Positions 1-4,900 of a stretch of DNA of 5,141 bases are shown here, piece by piece. The translations under genes and the position numbers were made by a program. The first letter of the stretch is position 1, and each line of letters begins with the position of its first letter. The notes below the pieces were generated by a model. The model was not told the origin of the DNA. It was given only the letters and a program-made list of their open reading frames with translations, and ran no database searches. This DNA comes from an uncultured Clostridia bacterium (lineage in GTDB: Bacteria > Bacillota_A > Clostridia > Oscillospirales > Oscillospiraceae). The stretch spans positions 1 through 5,141 of the forward strand of contig CASEPH010000356.1 in assembly GCA_949289625.1 (NCBI GenBank). Direction: 5' to 3'.

Positions 1-53
1 TGAACGTGGTCCGCCTTGCTGACAAATCTGGCGGTCATAACGGTGTCTGCCAA
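1..53 (-). CDS. 5' end of an unrecognised gene, TTG start, runs off the left edge
   Basis: Only the first 17 codons are in the window. Read on the minus strand they give (M)ADTVMTARFVSKADHV. The start is taken as the TTG at 53-51 because a near-perfect ribosome binding site (AGGAGGTG, 66-59) ends 5 nt before it. The first ATG, at 38-36, would lie over 20 nt from that site. The fragment is too short to name a family. It is preceded by 170 bp without a gene that contains two matched dyad elements, so it is probably the first gene of a regulated transcription unit. Its existence is well supported by the ribosome binding site; its function is unknown. Confidence 0.6.
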   Translation of the reverse strand, partial: MADTVMTARFVSKADHV

Positions 54-58
54 ATTTT

Positions 59-69
59 CACCTCCTCCC
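59..69 (-). promoter_or_regulatory. strong ribosome binding site for the TTG-start gene
   Basis: The minus strand reads GGGAGGAGGTG, an extended match to the anti-Shine-Dalgarno sequence. It lies 5 nt before TTG (53-51), which decides the start of the partial gene at the left edge. Strong sites paired with TTG starts are common in Firmicutes. Confidence 0.7.
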
Positions 70-70
70 A

Positions 71-89
71 GGTGCAGCGTATTTGCACC
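71..89. promoter_or_regulatory. dyad element B, probable operator half of a pair
   Basis: This is the inverted repeat GGTGCA-N7-TGCACC. Its reverse complement matches the 19-bp core of element A (106-124) at 17 of 19 positions, the two differences being in the spacer, and the copies are in opposite orientation. The centres, at 80 and 115, are 35 bp apart. It lies immediately upstream of the ribosome binding site of the leftmost gene, roughly over the expected transcript start if the extended -10 at 104-96 (TGCTATTTT on minus) is used. The pattern suggests a dimeric repressor site, but no regulator is identified. Confidence 0.5.
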
Positions 90-92
90 CAT

Positions 93-128
93 AGAAAAAT
101 AGCATGGTGCAAATACATTGCACCATGC
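93..128 (-). terminator. possible Rho-independent terminator of the 211-residue gene (alternative reading of dyad A)
   Basis: On the minus strand the 10-bp perfect stem GCATGGTGCA/TGCACCATGC with a 7-nt loop is followed directly by TATTTTTCT. It lies 95 nt past the stop codon of the 211-residue gene. Stem and U-rich tail fit an intrinsic terminator, though the loop is large and the tail is interrupted. It may serve as both terminator and operator. Confidence 0.35.
102..128. promoter_or_regulatory. dyad element A, 10-bp arms, probable operator
   Basis: This is a perfect inverted repeat: GCATGGTGCA, a 7-nt spacer (AATACAT on plus), then TGCACCATGC. Its 19-bp core is nearly the same as element B. 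Read on minus, its left end abuts a possible extended -10 (TGCTATTTT, 104-96), and the position expected for a -35 falls inside the dyad, so a bound repressor would block this weak promoter. The same hairpin followed by TATTTTTCT can also be read as a minus-strand terminator (separate entry). The matched second copy favours the operator reading. Confidence 0.5.
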
Positions 129-222
129 CATGTGAAGGTCATCCAGAGTATGTCGTTTGCAGCGCTGGATTCCTGATCCAGCCGACGTCAAAAGACTGTC
201 GACATATTTTCCAACGCAGCTA

Positions 223-858
223 TTACTCCTCGGCCCATTCCTTTAATTCGTTTACTGCTTCTAAGAATATATCTATGCCCACTTCCCTCCATGCGGCTTT
301 GAAATCCAACAGTGTCAATACATTCTGGAACGTATGTCGAAGCATACCCCATAGCTGCTGTCCAAGCAACAACTCGTTGATAAATTTATCCCAAGTATAA
401 TCTTCTTTCGTATATACTTGATTCTGATAGCAGGCAAGTTCCATGCGCAAAAAAAGCCACTCAACCCAAGCACGTCCCTCTTCATGCGAAGAAAGCACTG
501 CCGCATGGAAAATACCATCTTCCGCATCCTCCATTTCGCAAGGGTGAAAAAATTCAATCTCTGATGAAGCATGGGATCTGTCAAGGCGAAATTTCTCAAT
601 CGTCTGGTAAAGTACGTCTACGACTGCATCCCGTATCTGTTTCCGGTGGCGAACAATCAGCACAAAATCGCGCCAAGACATACCATTCAGTTCGCTATCC
701 TCCTGACAGATCTCGAACAAGGCCCTCTGCACCCGATATGAGAGGTACTGCCAGTATGCATCCACTTCCTCTTGATTTTCTATCCCTACATAGCGATTGG
801 ACGCAAGAATATCCTCTAGTTGTTCTTTATTTATTTTCTTATCTCCCAGCTTGTCCAT
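223..858 (-). CDS. unrecognised acidic 211-residue protein
   Basis: I do not recognise a family. The ATG (858-856) has the ribosome binding site GGGAGG (870-865) 6 nt upstream, and the frame ends with TAA at 225-223. The 211-residue product has no evident signal peptide or membrane segment. It is rich in Glu, Asp, Trp and aromatic residues and looks mostly alpha-helical, with a very acidic C-terminus (NELKEWAEE). Tryptophans recur in amphipathic stretches (about residues 36, 62, 131-134, 156, 170, 190, 208). A cluster of His/Cys/acidic residues at 105-125 (FHPCEMEDAEDG) is notable, but I cannot call it a metal site. Base composition is more AT-rich than the genes to the right (38% GC in one 60-nt sample), suggesting a separate origin. 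It starts 28 nt after the stop of a truncated upstream gene, so the two were probably one transcription unit before the truncation. Confidence 0.75.
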   Translation of the reverse strand: MDKLGDKKINKEQLEDILASNRYVGIENQEEVDAYWQYLSYRVQRALFEICQEDSELNGMSWRDFVLIVRHRKQIRDAVVDVLYQTIEKFRLDRSHASSEIEFFHPCEMEDAEDGIFHAAVLSSHEEGRAWVEWLFLRMELACYQNQVYTKEDYTWDKFINELLLGQQLWGMLRHTFQNVLTLLDFKAAWREVGIDIFLEAVNELKEWAEE

Positions 859-886
859 GAGGTGCCTCCCGTCCCAGCACTTGCTC

Positions 887-1132
887 TTAATTCTGCGGGA
901 GCGGATAAAATTCTGTCCCCGCGCCAGGTGTTGCCAGGATTTTTTGTGTACTGGGAAGATCAGGGTCGTTTTCTTCCCGTTCTGTGACGTACTTAGGGAA
1001 CCTCTCCAAAATCATATTATGTAATGCAGACCTGTTGATTTGCGACTCCCAGGGCTGATCTGAACATTCCAGTAACTCGAACAGAACGACACTGCTCAGG
1101 CCGTAAGGATAGAAAGGTGTGCCGATATACTG
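887..1132 (-). pseudogene. 5'-truncated gene remnant, 81 codons
   Basis: An open frame on minus runs from just after an in-frame TGA (1135-1133) to TAA (889-887). It encodes 81 residues beginning QYIGTPFYPYGLSS and ending AGTEFYPLPQN. The composition looks like a real protein, but there is no ATG or ribosome binding site near the 5' end; the only internal ATG (residue 40) has none either. It is therefore best read as the C-terminal part of a gene whose 5' end was lost. The break coincides with an inverted repeat (1116-1142). It sits 28 nt upstream of the 211-residue gene in the same direction and was probably its operon partner. I recognise no family. Confidence 0.55.
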
Positions 1133-1142
1133 TCAGCACACC
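1116..1142. repeat. inverted repeat at the broken end of the gene remnant
   Basis: GGTGTGC (1116-1122) and GCACACC (1136-1142) are perfect 7-bp arms around a 13-nt spacer. The repeat spans the point where the remnant's frame is lost and lies 3 nt before the stem of the hairpin terminator. It could be a recombination junction, an end of an inserted segment, or chance. It is unlike the GGTGCA dyads in arm sequence and spacing. Confidence 0.4.
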
Positions 1143-1145
1143 ATT

Positions 1146-1192
1146 AAACTAGCGCAAGCGAACTGTGGTTTGCTTGCGCTAGTTTTGTTTTT
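1146..1192. terminator. strong hairpin terminator downstream of the Fic gene
   Basis: AAACTAGCGCAAGC (1146-1159) pairs perfectly with GCTTGCGCTAGTTT (1172-1185). The 12-nt loop can close further (AAC/GTT and one G-U) to leave a 4-nt loop, giving an 18-bp hairpin. On plus it is followed by a strong T tract (TTTTGTTTTTT, overlapping the stem end); on minus the tail is only GTTTAATGG. It lies directly after the Fic stop codon. It probably ends the minus-strand Fic transcript as a bidirectional element. The better tail on plus is odd, because no plus-strand gene ends here. Confidence 0.7.
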
Positions 1193-1988
1193 ATCGCTCC
1201 TGATCGTGTCTCGGCTTCCTGGCCGTCATGTCCGCTTCCGGTGTGCGGTCAATCGGAAGTACAAATCCTTCCGCCAGTGTCTTATACTCCGCCTGCTCCT
1301 CCAGGAAGAACTGCTCCAGAGGCCCATACGCTTCTTTTGTCTGCGCGGCGTTCAGCGCGTGGTAATACTCCACCTTTCTGTCATCCCGGATGATGAAGGG
1401 AACCATGCCGTTTCTCAGGCACTCCTTGAACAGGATGATCCGCCCGGTCCTGCCGTTCCCATCCTGAAATGGGTGGATCGCCTCATATTCGGCATGAAAT
1501 TTTGCCAGGTCGCCAAGGGTATGCCGGGGGATCGCCTGATACCACTCCAGCAGGCCAGTCATCCGGGCCTCCACTTCCTCCGGCAAGGCCGTAACGATAT
1601 CCGAGACCATGTTTCTTCTGTTTTTATATTCGCCAATCGGATACCCATTGGCAATGTCCTCAAAGACCCCGCTTTTCAGCTTATAGTGATACCGCTTGAT
1701 CAGTTCGTGGGAAAGGGGGCGGGTGTACGTTTTCAACATTTCGTTGAACATCAGGAAATGCCCCGTCATTTCCTCCACGTCTTTCGCACGGATCACGGCA
1801 TCCTCAGAGGTCAGAGTCCCGGTGTCGAACAGAGAGGCCGTCTGCTTCTCCGTCAGTGTACTGCCCTCGATCTTGTTGGAATTGTAGGCCATCATCCGCT
1901 GGGTAAGGGCATAGATGCCTCCGCGGTCATTCTTCCGCTGCTCAATCTCAAAGCGCCGGATCAGTTCCTTTACAAAATGATCGGTCAT
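1191..1988 (-). CDS. Fic-family AMP-transferase, class II (N-terminal inhibitory motif)
   Basis: This is a Fic (FIDO) domain protein of 265 residues. Such enzymes usually transfer AMP from ATP to a hydroxyl of a target protein, and many act as toxins by modifying gyrase, topoisomerase IV or other targets. The canonical catalytic motif is intact: HPFQDGNGRTGR at 172-183, with catalytic His172, acidic D176 and the anion-binding GNGR. The substrate-binding flap region is visible around 115-128 (GYPIGEYKNRR). The N-terminal helix carries the inhibitory motif (S/T)xxxE(G/N) as S37-N-K-I-E41-G42, which marks class II Fic proteins, where the Glu blocks productive ATP binding. The start overlaps the end of the upstream nucleotidyltransferase gene by 41 nt, with only a weak G-rich ribosome binding site, so translation is probably coupled. 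A strong hairpin follows the stop. The target is unknown; toxin behaviour is inferred from the paired arrangement. Confidence 0.93.
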   Translation of the reverse strand: MTDHFVKELIRRFEIEQRKNDRGGIYALTQRMMAYNSNKIEGSTLTEKQTASLFDTGTLTSEDAVIRAKDVEEMTGHFLMFNEMLKTYTRPLSHELIKRYHYKLKSGVFEDIANGYPIGEYKNRRNMVSDIVTALPEEVEARMTGLLEWYQAIPRHTLGDLAKFHAEYEAIHPFQDGNGRTGRIILFKECLRNGMVPFIIRDDRKVEYYHALNAAQTKEAYGPLEQFFLEEQAEYKTLAEGFVLPIDRTPEADMTARKPRHDQER

Positions 1989-2277
1989 AGACCACTACCC
2001 CCGTCCTTTTGATCTCCTGATCGGCCGCTTGCCCAGGGACGATCTCACTCTTTTCAAACAGTTCTACCGGAACAGAGAAGGCATTGCGCAGGATCTCATA
2101 CACGCCCCAGAAGGCAAAGTTGTGATGCTTCCCATCCATATCGATGACCAAGTCCAGGTCGCTCTCTTCTCTGGGGCATCCCTTGGCGTATGAACCAAAC
2201 AGGATCGCCTGCTTTACCGGCGTGTCACTCAACTCCCTGTTCAAAATGTCCCGGATATCTGAGATCGAGTAGATCAT
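1948..2277 (-). CDS. MNT-type minimal nucleotidyltransferase, putative antitoxin partner of Fic
   Basis: This is a 109-residue DNA polymerase beta-like minimal nucleotidyltransferase. The fold's signature is clear: GSYAKG at 28-33 and SDLDLVID at 39-46, with metal-binding D40 and D42; E72 in PVELFE is the likely third carboxylate. Proteins of this type include MntA, the antitoxin that adenylylates its HEPN toxin, and many MNT genes sit beside toxins. Here the partner is a Fic protein rather than HEPN, and the genes overlap by 41 nt. The ATG at 2277 has AAGGAG (2290-2285) 7 nt upstream, and a TATAAT promoter lies about 40 nt upstream, so this is the first gene of the pair. Inferred role: controlling Fic by AMP transfer or by direct binding. 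Antitoxin function is not shown by the sequence alone. Confidence 0.88.
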   Translation of the reverse strand: MIYSISDIRDILNRELSDTPVKQAILFGSYAKGCPREESDLDLVIDMDGKHHNFAFWGVYEILRNAFSVPVELFEKSEIVPGQAADQEIKRTGVVVYDRSFCKGTDPAL

Positions 2278-2315
2278 AGCGCATCTCCTTCCTATCAGGC
2301 TGTTTTTCCATCTCT

Positions 2316-2343
2316 ATTATATCAGTTTTTCACGGAACAGCAA
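2316..2343 (-). promoter_or_regulatory. sigma-A promoter of the nucleotidyltransferase-Fic operon
   Basis: On minus, TTGCTG (2343-2338), a 16-nt spacer and TATAAT (2321-2316) form a good vegetative promoter. The start codon lies 38 nt past the -10. It occupies the only gap (2278-2393) between this pair and the VapD-like gene, so the pair can be transcribed independently. Confidence 0.7.
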
Positions 2344-2393
2344 GGATAAACAGCAATGTTGGAGCGCATATTGTGCGGCCTGATCCCCAGCGG

Positions 2394-2810
2394 TCACCGC
2401 TCCCTGACATGGGATCTTCTTTTTGCATGGGCAGGTCCAGGACGTGCCCGCCGCGGAGCGGCTGTCTCCAGAGGAAGTTCCTTCAGTTCCACAGATAAGG
2501 GCTGGGAGGCGTTCTCCAGCAGCTTCTTCAAGCTGTGCTGCGCCCCGATATCGGCCACGTCGATCTCATTGACGCACCGGCTCAGCCAGGGGAACTCTGC
2601 CGCCAGCTGCTCCATCAGTCTTATCACACCCAGAGTTGTCAGCCTGTCCAGGGAGACATAGACGGAGGACTGCCGATGTTCAAAACCGTGGTCCTTCATA
2701 AATCGTCGGATGTCATAGTATGCCTGCGTATAGGACTGCGGATAGGATTGTTTGAGGGACTCTTGGCACAGGTCAAAGGCGATCTGCTTTCGGCTTCCTC
2801 TGCCCGCCAT
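2394..2810 (-). CDS. vapD: VapD-like endoribonuclease (Cas2-like fold)
   Basis: The 138-residue product resembles VapD, a small ribonuclease toxin related in fold to Cas2. The family pattern is readable: first strand with the conserved FD (QIAFDL, residues 9-14), a helix with YxxAYxDIRRFM (about 27-38), GFEHRQSSVYVS (42-53) matching the VapD second strand (GF..TQGSVYV), then the LTTLGVIRLMEQL helix and a PWLSRCVNEIDVADI segment. VapD proteins are usually about 90-100 residues; this one adds a 35-40 residue tail ending in a Pro/Arg-rich basic stretch (from about 119). The ATG at 2810 follows the upstream stop after a single base, with GGAGGG (2825-2820) inside the upstream gene, so the two are translationally coupled. 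Family assignment is good; toxicity and RNA cleavage are inferred. Confidence 0.82.
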   Translation of the reverse strand: MAGRGSRKQIAFDLCQESLKQSYPQSYTQAYYDIRRFMKDHGFEHRQSSVYVSLDRLTTLGVIRLMEQLAAEFPWLSRCVNEIDVADIGAQHSLKKLLENASQPLSVELKELPLETAAPRRARPGPAHAKRRSHVRER

Positions 2811-2811
2811 A

Positions 2812-3123
2812 TCAGGTCACCCTCCGGTCCCGGACCTTCCACGCCTGGGACAGCACATCTTCCCGCGTACCGTTGTCATCCTGCCAAATGCAGGAGGCGG
2901 CCAGGTCGGGGAACCAATCCGTCCGCAGCAGTCCCATGATGACCGCCCACAGATCAGCGAAGTCATCCTTGCCGCCGCTGCCTGTGAAGGAGAGCATATC
3001 TTCCTTCTGAACACAGCGCAGACCCCGCGCTTCAAAGTTCTGTTTGACAGTTTCCCACACAGCGGCCAGGGGATAGCCCTGCCGCTCCACCTTCTGCCGG
3101 TCAAATGTAATATCAACTCTCAT
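2812..3123 (-). CDS. small VapD-fold-like partner protein, candidate antitoxin
   Basis: This 103-residue protein is encoded just upstream of the VapD-like gene, separated by 1 nt. GGAGGTG (3136-3130) lies 6 nt before the ATG. I do not recognise a named family, but its layout parallels the VapD-like neighbour: strand MRVDITFD with the FD pair at residues 7-8, helix AVWETVKQNFEARGL (21-35), strand RCVQKEDMLSFTGS (36-49), helix DDFADLWAVIMGLL (53-66), then TDWFPDLAASCIW (68-80), comparable to the W..SV.DI segment of VapD. It lacks the SSVYV core. A degenerate VapD-fold subunit that pairs with VapD and restrains it is the most attractive reading. It remains an inference from by-eye alignment. No convincing promoter is seen upstream, so it may once have been cotranscribed with the methyltransferase gene. 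Confidence 0.75.
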   Translation of the reverse strand: MRVDITFDRQKVERQGYPLAAVWETVKQNFEARGLRCVQKEDMLSFTGSGGKDDFADLWAVIMGLLRTDWFPDLAASCIWQDDNGTREDVLSQAWKVRDRRVT

Positions 3124-3211
3124 CTATCTCACCTCCATCTTGTTGGATCGCTCACAGGATACCGCACCTCTGCCAACCTATCCACTCTTTTTCCCAGACA
3201 GCGCCCACAAT

Positions 3212-3307
3212 TCACGCACACGGCTCCAGTTCCAGTTCCTTCCTGATCCGCTCCCCGGCCAGCCTTAGCGAAATATATCGGCCTGCTGCTGATTTTTTCA
3301 CAGACAT
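3212..3307 (-). pseudogene. orphan 3' end of a DNA methyltransferase gene
   Basis: A 31-codon frame on minus ends in TGA (3214-3212). Its middle encodes RLAGERIRKELE, nearly identical and in the same frame as the RLARGRIRKELT end of the methyltransferase gene at the right edge; the DNA matches at 31 of 33 positions. The upstream 14 codons (ATG at 3307, MSVKKSAAGRYISL) do not match the methyltransferase and have no ribosome binding site, so this is probably not an independent gene. It lies 88 bp upstream of the VapD partner gene, where the original methyltransferase 3' end would be expected before the AbiE genes were inserted. Confidence 0.6.
3233..3265. repeat. left copy of a 33-bp direct repeat flanking the AbiE cassette
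   Basis: On plus it starts CAGTTCCTTCCTGATCCG and ends GGCCAGCCT. It matches 4916-4948 at 31 of 33 positions (differences at 3252 and 3256), in the same orientation. Similarity stops sharply on both sides. It encodes the RLAGERIRKEL part of the orphan methyltransferase end on minus. Confidence 0.85.
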
Positions 3308-3321
3308 TTCAGCCGAAGCCC

Positions 3322-3350
3322 TTTACTTTCGTGCCTATATGAGTTATTAT
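3322..3350 (+). promoter_or_regulatory. probable promoter of the AbiE operon
   Basis: TTTACT (3322-3327), a 17-nt spacer and TATTAT (3345-3350) form a plausible sigma-A promoter. The predicted transcript start falls about 18 nt before the abiEi ATG, leaving a short leader that still carries the ribosome binding site. The -10 lies inside an inverted-repeat operator. Confidence 0.55.
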
Positions 3351-3358
3351 ATGGGCAC
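3331..3358. promoter_or_regulatory. inverted-repeat operator for autoregulation by AbiEi
   Basis: GTGCCTATAT (3331-3340) and ATATGGGCAC (3349-3358) are inverted repeats with 9 of 10 positions matching around an 8-nt spacer. The dyad covers the -10 and the likely transcript start. AbiEi antitoxins are known to bind inverted repeats in their own promoter and repress it through the N-terminal winged helix, so this is the expected binding site. Confidence 0.65.
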
Positions 3359-3374
3359 AAAGGGGGAATATCCT

Positions 3375-3968
3375 ATGTCTGGTTTCGACATTCTGGACAG
3401 TCTGGTCCGCAGCGGCAACGGTTTATTGCGGACTGCAGATGCCGTTTCTGCCGGGATCTCCAAGCCTATGCTTGGAAATTATGTGCGGGAGCGAGGCTTC
3501 GAGCGTGTAGGCCATGGGCTCTACCTTGCCCCAGATGCCTGGAAGGATGGGATGTATCTGCTTCAGCTGCGCTGTCCGCAGGCTGTATTCTCTCACGATA
3601 CCGCTCTTTTCCTTCACGATCTGACAGATCGGGAACCATCTGTTTACACTGTGACTGTAAAAAGCGGATACAATCCACACCGCTTAAAGGATGACGGTGT
3701 AAAAGTATACCGCATCAAATCGGATCTGCACGATCTGGGCCTGTCACAAACAAGTACACCGTTCGGAAATCCGGTAGCGGTCTATGATTTGGAGCGCACT
3801 GTCTGTGATGTAGTCCGCAGCCGCAGCGGTATGGATGCCCAAATCATCCGTGACGCGTTGAGGCGGTTTGTTGGCCGGAGAGACAAGGATCTGCGCCGGC
3901 TGATGCGCTATGCCAGGGTGTTCCATGTAGAGAATATCATCAGACAATATTTGGAGGTCCTGTTATGA
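3375..3968 (+). CDS. abiEi: AbiEi-family antitoxin and transcriptional repressor
   Basis: From the ATG at 3375 the protein has 197 residues. This start is preferred over ATGs at 3339 and 3351 because AGGGGG (3361-3366) lies 8 nt before it, and because the earlier ATGs fall inside the operator and promoter. The N-terminal winged helix (about 1-50) has the family look: LLRTADAVSAGISKPMLGNYV then GFERVGHGLYL. The C-terminal domain carries SHDTALFLHDLTDREP (73-88), SGYNPHRL (97-104), FGNPVAVYDLERTVCDVVRSR (130-150) and the RQYLEVLL end typical of AbiEi. In type IV AbiE systems this protein counteracts the AbiEii toxin without stable binding and represses the operon. Its stop overlaps the abiEii start (ATGA). 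Length and motifs look complete. Confidence 0.93.
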   Translation: MSGFDILDSLVRSGNGLLRTADAVSAGISKPMLGNYVRERGFERVGHGLYLAPDAWKDGMYLLQLRCPQAVFSHDTALFLHDLTDREPSVYTVTVKSGYNPHRLKDDGVKVYRIKSDLHDLGLSQTSTPFGNPVAVYDLERTVCDVVRSRSGMDAQIIRDALRRFVGRRDKDLRRLMRYARVFHVENIIRQYLEVLL

Positions 3969-4891
3969 TCAAAACATCCAGGCAGTTAAAAGACCGGATC
4001 AACAATCTGGCACGGAAAAACGCGGCGGATGCACAACTTCTCATGCGGAATTATATGATGGAGCGCTTTCTGGAACGTGTTTCACTCTCCCGCTTCAAAG
4101 AGAATTTCGTTTTAAAAGGCGGAATGCTGGTTGCGGCCATGGTAGGGTTGGACGCCCGATCCACTATGGATATCGATGCGACGATCCAGGGCACAGCGGT
4201 GGATGTCGACCAAGTCAACGACATGATCTCCGAGATCGTCTCTATTCCTGTCAACGATGGCGTTTCCTTTTCCATAAAAAGCGTCTCTGAGATCATGGAC
4301 GAAGCAGAGTATCCTGGTGTGCGGGTATCCATAGAGACGATGTTCGACGGGGTACGTACTCCATTTAAGATTGATATCTCTACTGGCGATGTGATCACCC
4401 CGGGAGAGGTTCACTGCCATTTTCATCTGATGTTCGAGGAGCGGACCATAGAATTATTGGCCTATAGCTTGGAGACTGTTTTGTCCGAGAAACTGGAAAC
4501 AGTTATTTCCCGCGCTGCCACCAACACCCGCATGCGAGATTTTTATGATCTCCACACTTTATATCAACTCTATAGCGAAACCTTGACGGCACAGATCCTG
4601 TCAGACGCACTCTACGCAACAGCGAGAAGGCGTGAAACGGTCCGGCTGCTGTCTGGGGCAGAGGATGTGCTGCGGGAACTTGCTGACGATCCCCATATAA
4701 GAAAACTTTGGGGTACTTACCGCACAAGGTACAGTTACGCCTCTGAACTTCCATGGGATGTCATTCTCACCTCCGTCCGGCGGCTTTGTATCGCTGCAGG
4801 GCTTGCGGTCGAGCCGCCAGAGGTCGCTCTGCCGAATCCCGCCAGGACACCGGCCAAGGCAGCTCCGCACAAGAAGGGAAAAGACCGTTGA
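3965..4891 (+). CDS. abiEii: AbiEii nucleotidyltransferase toxin
   Basis: This 308-residue protein is of the AbiEii/AbiGii (DUF1814-type) nucleotidyltransferase family, the toxin of type IV systems first known from phage abortive infection. Characterised relatives such as MenT modify tRNA acceptor ends. All four family motifs are visible: KGGML (51-55), STMDIDATI (66-74) with D69 and D71, FKIDISTGD (134-142), and SEKLETVISR (174-183) followed by RDFYDLHTL (191-199). The ATG overlaps the abiEi stop by 4 nt, and GGAGG (3953-3957) lies 7 nt upstream. The C-terminus is a Pro/Ala/Lys-rich, probably disordered tail (about 284-308). The gene ends 9 nt from the convergent methyltransferase stop, with no terminator between them. 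It appears intact, so activity is likely. Its substrate is not shown by the sequence. Confidence 0.94.
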   Translation: MIKTSRQLKDRINNLARKNAADAQLLMRNYMMERFLERVSLSRFKENFVLKGGMLVAAMVGLDARSTMDIDATIQGTAVDVDQVNDMISEIVSIPVNDGVSFSIKSVSEIMDEAEYPGVRVSIETMFDGVRTPFKIDISTGDVITPGEVHCHFHLMFEERTIELLAYSLETVLSEKLETVISRAATNTRMRDFYDLHTLYQLYSETLTAQILSDALYATARRRETVRLLSGAEDVLRELADDPHIRKLWGTYRTRYSYASELPWDVILTSVRRLCIAAGLAVEPPEVALPNPARTPAKAAPHKKGKDR

Positions 4892-4900
4892 CATCCACGC

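Noticed and set aside
165..181. Small inverted repeat CTGGAT-N5-ATCCAG downstream of the 211-residue gene
   Set aside because: The 6-bp stem is not followed by a T tract on either strand, and short stems like this are expected by chance.
1119..2012. Long plus-strand open frame (297 codons) antisense to the Fic gene
   Set aside because: It mirrors the Fic coding sequence, has no family-like motifs, and starts inside the inverted repeat without a ribosome binding site. The Fic frame has intact catalytic motifs.
2389..2401. Palindrome AGCGGTCACCGCT over the VapD-like stop codon
   Set aside because: It has a one-base centre and no T tract, so it is neither a good terminator nor clearly an operator; no second copy was seen.
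3124..3211. Promoter for the VapD partner gene
   Set aside because: Several TTG-like hexamers occur, but none has a credible -10 at proper spacing. The segment shows nothing firm apart from the ribosome binding site at 3130-3136.
2535..3246. Plus-strand open frames opposite the VapD pair
   Set aside because: Proline- and serine-rich products without domain signatures, antisense to two well-supported minus-strand genes with ribosome binding sites.
3339..3374. Longer start for abiEi (ATG at 3339 or 3351)
   Set aside because: These ATGs fall within the -10/operator region and lack a ribosome binding site. The ATG at 3375 has one and gives the usual AbiEi N-terminus.
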